A DNA stretch of 64,000 bases, from NCBI GenBank assembly GCA_021819435.1, contig JAKARB010000005.1:124001-188000 (forward strand), written 5' to 3'. Numbering within the stretch: position 1 is the stretch's first letter; every line of letters begins with the position of its first letter. Below, piece by piece: positions 43,697-55,619 of the stretch. This stretch comes from Pseudomonadota bacterium (lineage in GTDB: Bacteria > Pseudomonadota > Gammaproteobacteria > Burkholderiales > Burkholderiaceae_C). A program made the translations under genes and the position numbers. The notes under the pieces were generated by a model that saw nothing but the letters and a program-made list of their open reading frames with translations, ran no database searches and was not told the origin of the DNA.

Positions 43697-43839
43697 GAAA
43701 CTGTCCTCAAGGTGGCCGGGCGGTGAAGGGTGGGAAAACCCGCCAGACCGGGTTGTCGTGATTCTGACACAGATGGTGCAGGCTGGAGGCCCTGGTCTCA
43801 AGCGTTGAAAATCAATCACCCCGATAGATTCAGCCCACC

Positions 43840-46800
43840 TTGACATTCTCTGAAACGCCCTCATTCGTCGCCCCCCAGGCTTGGTTCTGGCACCCGGGCT
43901 GCGATGCCTCTGCCGCCTGGGACGACTGGGCTCGGCAGGCCTCTGAATGGCTGCGAGATGAAGGGGTCGAGCCGAGGGAGGCGCTGGTGACGCTTCCCGT
44001 GGGGGCGGTGCTCGCGGCAGCCCGCCAGGCGTGGGCGCGCGCGGTGGGAGGCTGGGTGCCCCGCATCGAGACCATTGCGTCGTTGGCGGAAACACACAGT
44101 TGGGCGCGAGCCACACCGGTGCTCGATTCGGCCGGGCAGGAGCTTTTCGGTGCGGTGTTGTCTCTGGATGCCATCGAGGATCGCTTGCAGGCGGCGCGGG
44201 GGCTTGGGCGCCAAGCCTGGGCCCGGCAATGGGCTGCCCGCGACCGGCGGGGCTATGAGTTTGCGCTTGACCAGGTTGTGGACGCTGCCCATGCTTGGCT
44301 GAGGGCCTTGCAGGGCACCGCACCGCGAGAGCGGCCTTTGCGCATCGAGGCCTGGCGCAACACCTTGCAAGAGCACATGGGGCAAGGCCCGGGCGGGCGC
44401 GAGCGCCTGTTGCTTGCCTGGGCGCTGGAGTGGGCGGCGGTCAGTGCGGAGGGTGGGCTGCTCATGGATGCCGTTTACGCCGAAAGGCCCTCGGCTTGGC
44501 TGGCGATCACGGTGGGGAGCACTGTGTTGCCGGGCAGCGAGGGCAGCCTCATGCTGGCGGCGCTGGGCGCGGCTGGTGCCGAGGGCGTGCCGGTGAGGTG
44601 GTGGGCCGCGGAGGTTGCGAGCGTTGCGCGAGGCGATGTGCTCAAAGAGGCGCGAGAGCAGGAGCGTGACACCGTGTCTGCCTCCGAAGCGCCTTTGGTG
44701 GCCTCGCCCGTCTGCATGACGGTTCACGCTTGTGGCGACATGCTGGACGAGGCAAGGCGGGCGGCAGCGCAGGTCCTGCTCAGCGCGGCAGAGCGTCAGG
44801 ATGGGGCGCCACCGGTCGGTCTGCTGGCGCTGGATCGGGGTGTGGTGCGTCACGTGCGCGCCCTGCTGGAGGGGGCGGGTCTCATCGTCGCGGACGAAAC
44901 GGGCTGGTTGCTCTCGACCACTCGCGCGGCGGCGGCCTGCACGCGCCTGCTCGCGGCAGCCAACCCGCGCGCGTCGACCGATGAATTGCTGGATTGGCTG
45001 AAGTCTGGGTGGGTGCGAACGGACGTGCCGGGAGACCTGTTCGCGCCTGACGATCACCAAGCCATCGGTCTGTTGGAGCGCTGGTGCCGTCGCCAGGGGC
45101 TGATTTCGGCCTGGTCGATGCTGACCGAGCGCGAGGCGAGCGAGCCGTTCGAGGATGACGAGGCCCAGTTGTCGCGCCAGCGCATGCCCGATGAGGCTCG
45201 TGTGATGTGGTTGTGGTCTAGGCAGGCCGTGCGGCCGCTGCAGGACCTGTGGAAGGCGTCCAGGCCCACGCTGGAGCAGTGGCTGCGTGCCCTGCGTCAA
45301 GCATTGGAGCAAAGCGGTGCGAGCGAAGCCTTGCTGGCCGATCCTGCCGGGACCCTGCTTTGGGAAACATTGCGCCTGGACTCGCTGGCCTCTGAGGCGG
45401 TGGCCTCGCCAACAGACCTTTCGGGTGCGGCAGGAGGAGCGGCGGCGCTGCCGGAGTCGTACCGGATCACCCGGATGGACGGCGCGAGCTTCCAGCGCTG
45501 GCTGGCCGATGTGCTGGAGGCCGTCACCTTTCGTCCTCAGGCGGAGGCCGGTCGACCCGACGTGGTGATCACCACGCTGGCGCGCGCTGCCTTGCGGCCT
45601 TTCCACGTTGTGGTGATGCCGGGGGCCGATGAAAAACAGCTAGGTGCCTTGGGTTCGCCACAGGGCTGGCTCGGTGTTCGCCTGCGTGAGGCGATGGGCC
45701 TGGCCACACCGGTGCAGGCACGCCAGGCTCAGTGGGAGGCCTTTCGGCTGGTGGCGACGCGGCCGAGCCTGCATGCGCTGCATCGCGTTGCCGAAGGCAG
45801 CGAGCCGTTGGAGGCCAGCGCTTGGCTGGCGCGCTGGGCAGGCGCGGATGGTGGGCAGTTGCGCGTGGGCGCGGATCCTCGGCCATGGCTGGCTTGTCCA
45901 GCCAGTCCGATGGCGCCACCTCAGCCGGTGCTCGGTGCTCATGGCATCGGGCTGCCTCCACAGTTGTCCGCCACGCACTACGAGGTGCTCAGGCAATGCC
46001 CATACCGTTTTTTTGCCCAGGTGATTCTTCGTTTGCAGACACAGGACGAGCTGGAGGAGGGCCTGGCCAGGTCGGACCACGGCTCATGGCTGCATGAAAC
46101 GCTGAGGCGTTTTCATGAGCTTCGTGAACAGCGGCTGTCTCGGGCCGATGATCAGGCCGATGTCGATCTTTGGCTGGCGTCGGCTCGGTCTGCCGCACAA
46201 GACATGGGCTTGCTGTCTGACGCGATGCGGCCGCATTTCCGGCCTCACGAGGCCGCGTTGCCGGATCTGGCCAGGGCTTACGTGAGCTGGTTGGGCCGGC
46301 ATGAGCGCGATGGCTGGCGGGTGCGCGCATGCGAGGTCGAGCGTGAGCGGCGCATTGACCTGGAAGCCGCTGCTCCGGGCTTGCGTTTGCGCTTGGTGGG
46401 GCAGCTCGATCGCGTGGACGTGCGCAATGGTGCTTATGCCCAGGGTGGTCAGCCTGGCGAAAGCGAGGCCATGGTGATCGACTACAAGACGGGTAGCGCG
46501 GTGCCGCTTAAGCAAAAGGTCAAGGCTGGCGCGGAGGACACGCAGTTGGCCTTCTATGCCGCGCTCAGCGAGGGCGGTGCTCTGGGTGATGGGGCAGGCG
46601 GCGTGCCATCGGAACGGTCAGCAGCCTTGCAAGCCGCCTATGTGCACATCGACCCGCGCAAGGTCGAAACGCTGCGCCATGCCGATGTCGAGGTCAGCGC
46701 GGCGGCGTTGCTCTCGCAGCTCTCACGCGATTGGGTGCGGATGCACCAGGGCGCGCCGCTGTTGGCGTTGGGTGATGGTTCGGCCTGCGAGCATTGCGCC

Positions 46801-46875
46801 ATGCGAGGTCTGTGCCGCCGGGACCACTGGCCCGCGCAACACGCCAAACAAGGTGAGCAGGGGGCGCGCTCGTGA
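43840..46875 (+). CDS. AddB-like PD-(D/E)XK nuclease with inactivated helicase
   Basis: 1011 residues from a TTG start. A stop codon lies 15 bases upstream and no ATG or GTG is available near, so TTG is the best choice, though it lacks a ribosome binding site. The N-terminal half is helicase-like but has no Walker A. The C-terminal RecB-type nuclease motif is IDYKTG (D881, K883). Cys720 (QCPYRFF) together with Cys983, Cys986 and Cys992 match the four-Cys iron-sulfur arrangement of AddB nucleases. It probably works with the next gene in double-strand break end processing. The genes overlap by GTGA. Confidence 0.85.
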   Translation: MTFSETPSFVAPQAWFWHPGCDASAAWDDWARQASEWLRDEGVEPREALVTLPVGAVLAAARQAWARAVGGWVPRIETIASLAETHSWARATPVLDSAGQELFGAVLSLDAIEDRLQAARGLGRQAWARQWAARDRRGYEFALDQVVDAAHAWLRALQGTAPRERPLRIEAWRNTLQEHMGQGPGGRERLLLAWALEWAAVSAEGGLLMDAVYAERPSAWLAITVGSTVLPGSEGSLMLAALGAAGAEGVPVRWWAAEVASVARGDVLKEAREQERDTVSASEAPLVASPVCMTVHACGDMLDEARRAAAQVLLSAAERQDGAPPVGLLALDRGVVRHVRALLEGAGLIVADETGWLLSTTRAAAACTRLLAAANPRASTDELLDWLKSGWVRTDVPGDLFAPDDHQAIGLLERWCRRQGLISAWSMLTEREASEPFEDDEAQLSRQRMPDEARVMWLWSRQAVRPLQDLWKASRPTLEQWLRALRQALEQSGASEALLADPAGTLLWETLRLDSLASEAVASPTDLSGAAGGAAALPESYRITRMDGASFQRWLADVLEAVTFRPQAEAGRPDVVITTLARAALRPFHVVVMPGADEKQLGALGSPQGWLGVRLREAMGLATPVQARQAQWEAFRLVATRPSLHALHRVAEGSEPLEASAWLARWAGADGGQLRVGADPRPWLACPASPMAPPQPVLGAHGIGLPPQLSATHYEVLRQCPYRFFAQVILRLQTQDELEEGLARSDHGSWLHETLRRFHELREQRLSRADDQADVDLWLASARSAAQDMGLLSDAMRPHFRPHEAALPDLARAYVSWLGRHERDGWRVRACEVERERRIDLEAAAPGLRLRLVGQLDRVDVRNGAYAQGGQPGESEAMVIDYKTGSAVPLKQKVKAGAEDTQLAFYAALSEGGALGDGAGGVPSERSAALQAAYVHIDPRKVETLRHADVEVSAAALLSQLSRDWVRMHQGAPLLALGDGSACEHCAMRGLCRRDHWPAQHAKQGEQGARS

Positions 46876-49800
46876 GCACATCATCGGCTTATGAGATCAA
46901 CGGCCGACAGGTCGATCCTGCTCGGTTCTACGAAGTCGCTTGCGACCCCGAGCGCAGCGTGGTGGTCGAGGCTTGCGCCGGGGCCGGCAAGACGTGGATG
47001 CTGGTGTCGCGCATCGTGCGCGCCTGGTTGGAGGGCACGCCACCCCAGCAGATCCTGGCCGTGACCTTCACCCGCAAGGCAGCGGGCGAGATGCGCGAGC
47101 GCCTGCATGAATGGCTCGCCAGCTTCGCGGCCATGGACGATGCCGGGCGCATGCAAGAGTTGCGCCTCCGGGGCGTGCCCGAGCGCTTGCTGGCTGCGCG
47201 TGCGCCCCGGTTAGGGCAACTGCACGGCGAGTGGATGGAAGAGGGGCGTGGTGTCGAGATCCACACCATCCATGGTTGGTTCTCTCGCTTGGTGAAGGCG
47301 GCGCCATTGGATGTGCTGGCCGAGTTGTCTCTGCCGCCGGAGCTGCAGCTGATCGAAGACATCGACGAGACATGGGCTCAGCTTTGGGGGCGCTTCCTGA
47401 GATCGATCGATGCGCGCATGGACCAAGCCAACGACGAGGTCGTGCAGGCTTTTTCGGCGGTGCTGCGCGAGACCGGTCGCTTCAACCTGGAAGCCTGGTT
47501 GCGCGAGGCCCTGCACAACCGGCTGGAGCTGGCTTTGGCCGATGAGGCGGGCGTGTTGGAACAAGGCGTGCCTTCCGCAGCCGCCTGGCAAGAGCGTTGG
47601 GCCGCCTGGGCGTCTCCGGTCGATGCGGTGATGGCCGATTCGGTGAGCGAATCCTTCGCGGACTTGGCGCGGCAGCTCGCACAGGCCTCAGGGAGCCTGG
47701 CACAAGGCGCTGGCGCAGCCATCGTCGAAGCGCTCTTGCTTGGCGAGGCATCCGCGCGAAGCGAGGCCTTGCAAAAAGCGTTGCTGACCGACAAGGGCGA
47801 GCCGCGCAAGAAACTGGGCAGCAGCGATGAACTGGCCTGGGCCCAAGCCTGGTTGCAGGACCTCACCCTGGCGATGCGGCAGGATCAGGCCCATCGTTTG
47901 CATCACCACATGGTGCTGCTGTCCCGCGCATTCTTCGCCGTGTACGCCGATTTCAAGCGCGAGCGCGGCCTGGCTGACATGGCCGATCTGGAACTGGCGG
48001 CTGCCCGCCTCTTGTGCGATGAATCGCTATCTGATTGGGTGCTTCAACGCTTGGACAGCCAGGTTCGCCAGTTGCTGATGGACGAGTTCCAGGACACCAG
48101 TCCCTTGCAGTGGAAGGCTTTGGGCACCTGGCTGTCGGCATACGCAGGCGCGGGCGGTTCGTCTTCGGTGCGCGTGTTCCTGGTGGGCGACCCCAAGCAG
48201 AGCATCTACCGTTTCCGGCGGGCCGATCCGCGTGTCTTTCAGGCGGCCAAGCGTTTCGTCATCGAGGGCTTGGGCGGGCAGTTGCTGGCCTGCGACCACA
48301 CCCGCCGCAACGCGCCGGGCATCATCGGCCTGCTCAACGAGGTCATGGGTGAGGCATCGCAGGAGGGGGGCTTCCCGGGGTTTCGGACACACACCACTGC
48401 TTCGCAGGCACCCGCCGTCTTGCGCCGCCTGCCCCGCGTGCCTCGCGATGCCTTGGATGCGGACGATGCGGATGGCGGCGAAAGCACTCGGGTTGATGGC
48501 GATGTTGAACCCGCTGTGCGGGATACGCTCGTCGCGCCACGCGAGGTGGTGAGCGTCACGGCCAAGGGCAGGGAAGCGCGGCAGGTTGCGTCCGCCATCG
48601 CCGAGTTGGTGAGAAGCGGTGAGCGCCTGCCGCAGGACATCTTCGTGCTCGCACGCACCCGCGCCATGTTGAACCTGATTGCGGAGTCCCTCGACGCGTT
48701 CTGCGTGCCGCATGTCGCGCCCGACAGCACGCCGCTGATCGAGACGCCCGAAGTGCAGGATCTGTTGGCCGCTGTCGAGGTGCTGGTCTCGCCGCAGCAT
48801 GATCTCGCGCTGGCCCACGCGCTGCGCTCGCCTTTGTTCAGCGCATCGGACGACGGTTTGATGCACTTGGCCTCCCTGGCTCGCCGAGAGCAATGCACCT
48901 GGTGGGATGCCTTGATGCAGCTGGGGGCAACGACGAAGGAAGACGCCGAACTGGCGCTGCTGCGTGCCGCCCGCTTGCTGAGCGCTTGGCAGCAAGCCGC
49001 GCGGACGCTGCCTCCGCATGACCTGCTCACCCGGATCCTGCAGGAAGGTGAAGTTCGCGAGCGTGTGGTGGCCGCGGTGCCCGCAAGTTACCGCGAGCAG
49101 GCGCTGTTTCACATTGACGCCTTGTTGCGACACAGCCTGGAGATGGACGCCGGGCGTGATGCCACGCCGTATCGATGGGTGCGAGCGTTGCGCCAGTCCG
49201 TGCAGGCCCTGCCGGCGCGCACGCAGGCTGGGGCGGTGCAATTGCTGACCATCCACGGCGCCAAGGGCCTGGAGGCCGAGGTGGTTTTCTTGGTCGACAC
49301 GGACCCTGCGGCGTCACGCAGCATGAGCCACGGTCTGCTGGTGGACTGGCCAGAAGGCGCTGCTCACCCTGAGCGCGTGGCCTTCGTGCGCTCTGAAGCG
49401 AAGCCGCCACCGGCGCTGGCCGATGCGCTGGATGTCGAACGCCAGGCCGATCGGCGCGAAGAGCTCAATGCCTTGTACGTTGCCCTGACGCGGGCGCGGA
49501 GCAGCCTGGTCGTCAGCGCCCACGAGCCTTTCCGGGGCGATCGCCAAGCCAGTTGGTGGACCCGTTTGACGAAGGCAAGTGCGCTGTCCGAGGCAGAACC
49601 TTGGTGCCCCGAGCCACCTGCCCCTGAGGGTGCCAGTTTGCTATTTGATGCGCCCGATGCGCGCCTGCGGGGCTTGCCGAGCCCGCCGCAGAGCCTGACC
49701 ACGGCAGAGGGGCTCGTCACCGCTGCCATGAACCCAGAAGATGATGCTCAGGGCGAACTGTCGCGGGTGCTGGGTCAGGTCGTGCACCGTGGGCTGGAGT

Positions 49801-50234
49801 GGCTGACTGCCTTGCCCGTGTCGCAGAGCGAACCGGCCAGGGTGAGCAAAGCCGTGCATGCCGCCGCTCAGGCATTGCAATTGCCGCCCAGCCACTGGCG
49901 TGAAGCCTTGGATCGGGTTTCGGCGATCTTGGCGCAGCCCGACTTGCGCCCATGGCTTGATCCGCAGGGTCTGCGCTGGGCCGGCAATGAGGTGACGCTG
50001 AGCGACGGGGGCGACATCTTGCGCATCGACCGGCTGGTGTGCGTCGATACGCCAACGGGGCCGGCCTGGTGGGTGATCGACTACAAGCTCGGCGAGCAGC
50101 CGCTTGCCATGGCGGCGTACCACTCGCAGATGGCGCGTTACGTTGAGGTGGTTCGGCGCTTGCAGCCCGGCGAAGCTGTGCACGGTGCTTTCGTGACCGG
50201 TTCGGGGCAGTGGGTGCCCTGGCGTGAACCGTGA
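46872..50234 (+). CDS. addA: AddA-like UvrD/RecB-family helicase-nuclease
   Basis: 1120 residues from a GTG start overlapping the previous stop. The UvrD-type SF1 motor is intact: Walker A ACAGAGKT (34-41), motif Ia AVTFTRKAAGEMRERL, DEFQDTSPLQW (motif II, D404/E405), GDPKQSIYRFRRADP (III), LLTIHGAKGLEAEVVF (V) and LNALYVALTRARS (VI). The C-terminal nuclease has VIDYKLG (D1070, K1072). With AddB it would resect DNA ends to recombination hot spots and load RecA. The order addB-addA beside trxA and rho fits Burkholderiales. Confidence 0.9.
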   Translation: MSTSSAYEINGRQVDPARFYEVACDPERSVVVEACAGAGKTWMLVSRIVRAWLEGTPPQQILAVTFTRKAAGEMRERLHEWLASFAAMDDAGRMQELRLRGVPERLLAARAPRLGQLHGEWMEEGRGVEIHTIHGWFSRLVKAAPLDVLAELSLPPELQLIEDIDETWAQLWGRFLRSIDARMDQANDEVVQAFSAVLRETGRFNLEAWLREALHNRLELALADEAGVLEQGVPSAAAWQERWAAWASPVDAVMADSVSESFADLARQLAQASGSLAQGAGAAIVEALLLGEASARSEALQKALLTDKGEPRKKLGSSDELAWAQAWLQDLTLAMRQDQAHRLHHHMVLLSRAFFAVYADFKRERGLADMADLELAAARLLCDESLSDWVLQRLDSQVRQLLMDEFQDTSPLQWKALGTWLSAYAGAGGSSSVRVFLVGDPKQSIYRFRRADPRVFQAAKRFVIEGLGGQLLACDHTRRNAPGIIGLLNEVMGEASQEGGFPGFRTHTTASQAPAVLRRLPRVPRDALDADDADGGESTRVDGDVEPAVRDTLVAPREVVSVTAKGREARQVASAIAELVRSGERLPQDIFVLARTRAMLNLIAESLDAFCVPHVAPDSTPLIETPEVQDLLAAVEVLVSPQHDLALAHALRSPLFSASDDGLMHLASLARREQCTWWDALMQLGATTKEDAELALLRAARLLSAWQQAARTLPPHDLLTRILQEGEVRERVVAAVPASYREQALFHIDALLRHSLEMDAGRDATPYRWVRALRQSVQALPARTQAGAVQLLTIHGAKGLEAEVVFLVDTDPAASRSMSHGLLVDWPEGAAHPERVAFVRSEAKPPPALADALDVERQADRREELNALYVALTRARSSLVVSAHEPFRGDRQASWWTRLTKASALSEAEPWCPEPPAPEGASLLFDAPDARLRGLPSPPQSLTTAEGLVTAAMNPEDDAQGELSRVLGQVVHRGLEWLTALPVSQSEPARVSKAVHAAAQALQLPPSHWREALDRVSAILAQPDLRPWLDPQGLRWAGNEVTLSDGGDILRIDRLVCVDTPTGPAWWVIDYKLGEQPLAMAAYHSQMARYVEVVRRLQPGEAVHGAFVTGSGQWVPWREP

Positions 50235-50327
50235 AATCTGAACCTGTATTACGGGCTTTCTGAAGGTTTCTCCTGCGCGATTGTTTGATGCAATCACATC
50301 ATGTGACATGGGGCCTCAGCGCCTTCT

Positions 50328-52112
50328 GTGCAGATTTTTGTGCCCAGCATCCCAGAGGACCACGCCTTGCACGCCGCCATGGCCATCGCCCAGCCCCCTC
50401 AAACCTCCGCGCCGCGGCTGTTCGGGCGCTTTGAACTGCGCCAGATGCTGGGGCGCAGCCTGGCTTCGAGCACATGGCTGGCATGGGACCCGCGCTTGCA
50501 GCAGGAGGTCTCGCTGTGCGTGCCACGCGTGCAGCCCGCTCATGATCAAGAGCGCGAGGAGTGGACCCAGGACGTGCTTGCCAGCGCGCGCCTGAAGCAC
50601 CCGCGCCTGTGCGAGATCATGGAGGTCGGCAGTCACGATGGCTGGCCCTTCGTGACCTGCGTCCGCGATGGTGGTCAGACCTTGGTGGAGCGCTTGCAGT
50701 CAGGCACACCGCCCGGCACACAAGAGGCCGCTGGCTGGCTGGCCGATGTGCTGGAGGGCTTGGCCTACGCGCACGACGCGGGTGCGGTCCACCTTGACAT
50801 TGGCCTGCACACCGTTCTGATCGACAAGACCGGTCATGCCCGGCTCTTTGGCGCGGCAGTCGGCCTCGAAGCGCTGCAGCCAGGGCAGGCGGCACGCTCC
50901 GCGCGCGCCCGTCAGGCCGTGAGGCAACAGGCGGAACGCGACGTGCTCATGGCCGGCCTGCTGCTGCATCGCCTGTTGGCCAATCACCCTGCGCTGGACG
51001 ACCCCGATCTGGGCAGCGCCGCTTCGCGAGTCGGGCGCGAAATCGTGCGCCTGCCCTGGTCGACACCGCACCCTGTGCCTGAGACCTTGCGCGCCATCGT
51101 CAACCGCGCGACGGACCGGCAGCAAAGACAACGCTACCTCAATGCGCGCACGCTGCTGAGCGCCTTGCAAGGGTGGATCAAGACGCAATCGGAGGAATCC
51201 GGCGGGCCGCTGTCTTTGCTGCTCGATCGCCTCAACAGCGCGGGGGCCTTGCCTGGCCGTCCTGGCACTGAGCGGGCGTTGATGGCTTGCCTGTCCGCTG
51301 AGAGCCTGCGCGTCGATGATTTCGTCGACGTGATCGTGAAGAACCCCGCCTTGGTCTGGGAGATGCTGCGCACCGTTAACACCGCCAGCTACCGCAGCCC
51401 GGGCAGCGACGAAGGCGTCACGACCCTGTCGCGTGCTGTGCTGCTGCTGGGGCAGGCAGGCATTCGCCAGGTGGCTTCATCGGTGCGGCCTTGGCCTGGT
51501 GTGCTGGGCGCTCAGTCCTCGCTCGCGCCCGAAGCAGGTCGCGCTTCGGTGACGGCGCTGGAAGAAGAGTTGCGTCGTGCCTGCCTGGCGGGCGCCATCG
51601 CTCGCCTGATGGCGCCATTTTCGATCAGCGACGAAGAAGCCAGTCTGGCGGCGATGTCGCAACGCCTGGGCTGGTTGCTGTTGCGCTACCACTTTCCGGA
51701 GGAGGCCGCGCAGATGCATCGCCTGATGCAGCCCGCGCCCCCGACCGCATCGGGCGAATCGCCCACGCCGGGCATGAGCGCCGAAGCCGCCGCTGGCGCG
51801 GTGCTCGGGGTGGACCTGGGCACATTGGCCTCGGCCGTGCTGCGCCATTGGGGCGTGCACGACCGCATCGTGCAGGCGGCCCACCCTCATCCTTTGAACA
51901 AGCCGGTGCGCACGCCCGTGGGCGCGGAGGCCACCTTGCGCACAGTAGCCAGCCTGGCCAACGAGATCGTTGACGCGCAGTTGCTGGAGCCTCCGAAAGC
52001 GCCTGCCGCCATGCACCAGGCTTATGTGCGCTACGCCCGCGCCTTGGCGCTCGTGCCCAAGGAATGCGAGCAGACCTGGGAGCAGGCCTCGAACCTGATC
52101 AACCGCGCTTGA
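50328..52112 (+). CDS. Pseudokinase-HDOD fusion protein
   Basis: 594 residues from a GTG start, with an ATG at 50379 as alternative. Neither has a clear ribosome binding site. Residues about 30-285 have a protein-kinase fold pattern, but key residues are missing. The ATP Lys region reads VSLCVP (61-66). The catalytic loop is HLDIGLHT (155-162), which keeps the Asp but loses the Lys and Asn. DFG is replaced by LFG (173-175). Residues about 300-500 are an HDOD domain ([40 protein letters not shown]). HDOD proteins act in signalling and stress. The protein is probably a binding or scaffold signal protein. Its 3' end overlaps pyrD by 14 bases. Confidence 0.8.
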   Translation: MQIFVPSIPEDHALHAAMAIAQPPQTSAPRLFGRFELRQMLGRSLASSTWLAWDPRLQQEVSLCVPRVQPAHDQEREEWTQDVLASARLKHPRLCEIMEVGSHDGWPFVTCVRDGGQTLVERLQSGTPPGTQEAAGWLADVLEGLAYAHDAGAVHLDIGLHTVLIDKTGHARLFGAAVGLEALQPGQAARSARARQAVRQQAERDVLMAGLLLHRLLANHPALDDPDLGSAASRVGREIVRLPWSTPHPVPETLRAIVNRATDRQQRQRYLNARTLLSALQGWIKTQSEESGGPLSLLLDRLNSAGALPGRPGTERALMACLSAESLRVDDFVDVIVKNPALVWEMLRTVNTASYRSPGSDEGVTTLSRAVLLLGQAGIRQVASSVRPWPGVLGAQSSLAPEAGRASVTALEEELRRACLAGAIARLMAPFSISDEEASLAAMSQRLGWLLLRYHFPEEAAQMHRLMQPAPPTASGESPTPGMSAEAAAGAVLGVDLGTLASAVLRHWGVHDRIVQAAHPHPLNKPVRTPVGAEATLRTVASLANEIVDAQLLEPPKAPAAMHQAYVRYARALALVPKECEQTWEQASNLINRA

Positions 52113-53136
52113 GCGCCTCGGCGCAGGCGCGCACGAGTTGCGGGCCTTCGTAGATCAGGCCGGTGTAGATCTGCACGAGGTCGGCGCCAGCGTCGCGTTT
52201 GGCGCGCGCATCGGCGGCGCTCATCACCCCGCCCACGCCGATGATCGGGTAGCGCGGTCCCAGCGCGGCGCGCAGTTGGCGGATCACCTGGTTGCTGGCT
52301 TCCAGCACCGGGGCGCCGCTCAGGCCGCCGGTTTCCTCGGCGTGCCGCAGGCCCTTGACCGCCTCGCGCGAGATGGTGGTGTTGGTGGCGATCACGCCGT
52401 CGATGCCGTTCTTTTGCAGCGTGGCGGCGATCACGCCCACCTGCGTCTCGTCCAGGTCTGGTGCGATCTTCACGAACATCGGCACCGTGCGGCCATGCTC
52501 GCGGATCAGTTGCTGGCGGCGCTCTTGCAGGCGACCCAGCAGGTCGTCGAGCGCCTCGTCGCTTTGCAGCGCGCGCAGGTTCTTCGTGTTGGGGCTGGAG
52601 ATGTTGACGGTGATGTAGTCGGCGTGCGGGAAAACGCCGGCCAGCCCGATCAGGTAGTCGTCGACCGCGTTCTCGATCGGCGTGACGGCGTTCTTGCCGA
52701 TGTTCAAACCCAGGATGCCGCCGCCCTGGCGGAAGCGCGCCTGCTTCACGTTGGCCAGGAAGCTGTCGAGTCCTTCGTTGTTGAAACCCAGGCGGTTGAT
52801 GAGCGCGCGCGCCTCGGGCAGGCGGAACATGCGCGGCTTGGGGTTGCCCGGCTGGGCCTTGGGCGTGACCGTGCCCACCTCGACGAAACCGAAGCCCATG
52901 GCGCCCAGGCCATCGATGACGCGGCCATTCTTGTCCAGGCCGGCGGCCATGCCCACGCGGTTGGGGAAGGTGACGCCGGCCAGCGTCACCGGGTCCTGCA
53001 CGCGGCTTTCGGCCCAAAGGCAGGCCAGCGGCGTGTTCTGCAAGCGGGCCAGGGCGCCAATGGTGAGGTCGTGCGCAGCTTCCGGGTCCAGGTTGAAGAG
53101 GACCGACTTGGGGACGAAGTAGGGGATCAGGGCCAT
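52099..53136 (-). CDS. pyrD: Dihydroorotate dehydrogenase (quinone), class 2
   Basis: 345 residues from [23 protein letters not shown], which is the membrane-associated N-terminus of class 2 enzymes. FMN/orotate segments are [22 protein letters not shown], the catalytic Ser is in [15 protein letters not shown], and the phosphate loop is [14 protein letters not shown]. It oxidises dihydroorotate and passes electrons to quinone at the inner membrane. The open frame extends 71 codons upstream into the divergent tex leader and is not coding. The stop lies within the 3' end of the convergent HDOD gene. Confidence 0.97.
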   Translation of the reverse strand: MALIPYFVPKSVLFNLDPEAAHDLTIGALARLQNTPLACLWAESRVQDPVTLAGVTFPNRVGMAAGLDKNGRVIDGLGAMGFGFVEVGTVTPKAQPGNPKPRMFRLPEARALINRLGFNNEGLDSFLANVKQARFRQGGGILGLNIGKNAVTPIENAVDDYLIGLAGVFPHADYITVNISSPNTKNLRALQSDEALDDLLGRLQERRQQLIREHGRTVPMFVKIAPDLDETQVGVIAATLQKNGIDGVIATNTTISREAVKGLRHAEETGGLSGAPVLEASNQVIRQLRAALGPRYPIIGVGGVMSAADARAKRDAGADLVQIYTGLIYEGPQLVRACAEALKRG

Positions 53137-53245
53137 GGCGGCGGGCAGGTCAGCACAAACCTCGATTGTCGCCGATCCCGCAGGCCGGCTCGCGCCGGGC
53201 CCCTGTGGCAAACTGCGCGCCTCCTCGACCAGCCCATACCCCAGC

Positions 53246-55606
53246 GTGGACAAGATCCTGATGCAACTGGCGGCCGAACTGAGCGTTCGCCCCGCCCAAA
53301 TCAAAGCGGCCGTCGACCTGCTGGATGGCGGCGCCACGGTGCCCTTCATCGCCCGCTACCGGAAAGAGGCCACGGACGGCCTCGACGACACCCAACTGCG
53401 TGACCTCGAAGCCCGCCTGGGCTACCTGCGTGAGCTGGAAGACCGCCGCGCCGCCGTGCTCAAGAGCGTCGAAGAGCAGGGCAAGCTCACGCCCGAGCTG
53501 CGCGCCGCGATCGAGGCCGCGCCGACCAAGCAAGAGCTCGAAGACCTCTACCTTCCCTACAAGCAGAAGCGCCGCACCAAGGGCATGATCGCCCGCGAAG
53601 CCGGCATCGAGCCGCTGGCCGACAAGCTCTTTGCCGAACCGACGCTCGACCCGCAGACCGAGGCCGCCGCGTTCATCAACGCCGAAGCGGGTTTCGCCGA
53701 TGCTTTCGCCGTGCTCGATGGCGTGCGCGACATCCTGTCCGAGCGCTGGGCCGAAGACGCCGAGTTGATCCGCAAGTTGCGCGACTGGCTGTGGGACGAA
53801 GGCCTCTTCCAGTCGAAGCTGATGGCTGGCAAGGACGAGAACCACCCCGATGTCGCCAAGTTCCGCGACTACTTCGACTACGACGAACCCATCCGCACCG
53901 TGCCCTCGCACCGCGCGCTGGCCGTCTTCCGCGGCCGCACGCAAGAGATCCTCGACGCCAAGCTGGTGCTCGACGAAGAGGCGGCCCCGGCCAAGGCCCG
54001 TGATCCCAAGGATCCCCCGCCGGTGTCCCTGGCCGAAGCCCGCATCGCCATCCACCTGGGTTGGTCGCACAAGAAGCGAGCGGCCGACGAACTCATTCGC
54101 AAGGCGATCGCCTGGACGTGGAAGGTCAAGCTCAGCCTGAGCCTGGAGCGCGACCTCTTCACCCGCCTGCGCGAAGCCGCCGAGGCCACCGCCATCAAGG
54201 TCTTCGCCGAGAACCTGCGCGACCTGCTGCTGGCCGCGCCCGCCGGCAAGCGCGTGGTCATGGGGCTGGACCCCGGCATCCGCACCGGCGTGAAGGTGGC
54301 CGTGGTCAGCGACACCGGCAAGGTGCTGGACACGAACACCGTCTACCCGCACGAGCCGCGCAAGGACTGGGAAGGCTCGATCCACACGCTGGCCAAGCTG
54401 TGCGCCACGCACGGCGTGAACCTGATCGCCATCGGCAACGGCACGGCCAGCCGCGAAACCGACAAGCTCGCGGGCGACCTCATCAAGCGCCTGCAGCAGC
54501 TCGCGCCGGGCGCCGTGATCGACAAGGTCGTGGTCAGCGAAGCGGGCGCTTCGGTGTACTCGGCTTCGGAGTTCGCCAGCAAGGAACTGCCGGACCTGGA
54601 CGTGAGCCTGCGTGGCGCCGTGTCCATCGCGCGCCGCTTGCAAGACCCGCTGGCCGAACTGGTGAAGATCGACCCCAAGAGCATCGGCGTAGGCCAGTAC
54701 CAGCACGACGTCAACCAGAGCGAGCTGGCGCGCACCCTCAACGCCGTGGTCGAGGACTGCGTCAACGGCGTGGGCGTGGACCTCAACACCGCCTCGGCGC
54801 CGCTGCTGTCACGGGTGTCGGGGTTGAGCACGGCGGTGGCCAACAGCATCGTGCGCTGGCGCGATGCCAATGGTGCCTTCCGCAATCGCAAGCAGTTGAT
54901 GGACGTGGCCGGCCTGGGCGCCAAGACCTTCGAGCAGGCGGCCGGCTTCCTGCGCATCCGCGATGGCGACAACCCGCTGGATCTTTCTGGCGTGCACCCC
55001 GAGACCTACCCGGTTGTCGAGAAGATGCTGGCCCACACCGGCAAGACCGCGCAGGAACTCATCGGCAAGTCCGACGTGCTGCGTTCGCTCAAGCCCGAGC
55101 TGTTCGCCGATGACAAGTTCGGTGTCATCACCATCAAGGACATCCTGTTTGAGCTGGAAAAGCCCGGCCGCGATCCGCGCCCCGACTTCAAGGTGGCCCG
55201 CTTCAACGATGGCGTCGAGGACATCAAGGACTTGAAGGAGGGCATGGTGCTGGAAGGCACGGTGTCCAACGTCGCGCAGTTCGGCGCCTTCGTCGACCTG
55301 GGCGTGCACCAGGACGGCCTTGTCCACGTCAGCCAGTTGTCGAACAAGTTCGTCAACGACGCCCGCGAGGTGGTCAAGACGGGAGACATCGTCAAGGTGC
55401 GGGTGCTGGAGGTCGACCTATCGCGCCAACGCATCTCGCTGACGATGAAGCTCGATGCCGCCGTGCCCAAGCAGGGCGGGGCAGGCGGGCGCGACAACAG
55501 CTTCCGGCCTGCTGCGCGCAACGAACGCCAGGGCGGACGAGACCATGCGCCTCAGCCGGAAGCCTCTTCAGCCATGGCGGCGGCCTTCGCCAAGCTCAAG
55601 CGCTGA
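53246..55606 (+). CDS. tex: Tex-family transcription accessory protein
   Basis: 786 residues from a GTG, which aligns with the usual Tex start before [23 protein letters not shown]. The Tex N-terminal domain ([17 protein letters not shown]), a YqgF-like RNase H fold ([18 protein letters not shown]), a helix-hairpin-helix pair ([19 protein letters not shown]) and a C-terminal S1 domain ([21 protein letters not shown]) appear in that order. The tail is Gly/Arg-rich. It binds nucleic acid and is related to eukaryotic Spt6. It is divergent from pyrD, with 109 bases between the starts. Confidence 0.96.
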   Translation: MDKILMQLAAELSVRPAQIKAAVDLLDGGATVPFIARYRKEATDGLDDTQLRDLEARLGYLRELEDRRAAVLKSVEEQGKLTPELRAAIEAAPTKQELEDLYLPYKQKRRTKGMIAREAGIEPLADKLFAEPTLDPQTEAAAFINAEAGFADAFAVLDGVRDILSERWAEDAELIRKLRDWLWDEGLFQSKLMAGKDENHPDVAKFRDYFDYDEPIRTVPSHRALAVFRGRTQEILDAKLVLDEEAAPAKARDPKDPPPVSLAEARIAIHLGWSHKKRAADELIRKAIAWTWKVKLSLSLERDLFTRLREAAEATAIKVFAENLRDLLLAAPAGKRVVMGLDPGIRTGVKVAVVSDTGKVLDTNTVYPHEPRKDWEGSIHTLAKLCATHGVNLIAIGNGTASRETDKLAGDLIKRLQQLAPGAVIDKVVVSEAGASVYSASEFASKELPDLDVSLRGAVSIARRLQDPLAELVKIDPKSIGVGQYQHDVNQSELARTLNAVVEDCVNGVGVDLNTASAPLLSRVSGLSTAVANSIVRWRDANGAFRNRKQLMDVAGLGAKTFEQAAGFLRIRDGDNPLDLSGVHPETYPVVEKMLAHTGKTAQELIGKSDVLRSLKPELFADDKFGVITIKDILFELEKPGRDPRPDFKVARFNDGVEDIKDLKEGMVLEGTVSNVAQFGAFVDLGVHQDGLVHVSQLSNKFVNDAREVVKTGDIVKVRVLEVDLSRQRISLTMKLDAAVPKQGGAGGRDNSFRPAARNERQGGRDHAPQPEASSAMAAAFAKLKR

Positions 55607-55619
55607 CCGCTGAACACAA

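Noticed and set aside
50328..51180. Active Ser/Thr protein kinase
   Set aside because: The ATP-binding Lys, catalytic-loop Lys/Asn and DFG Asp are all replaced, so catalysis is unlikely.
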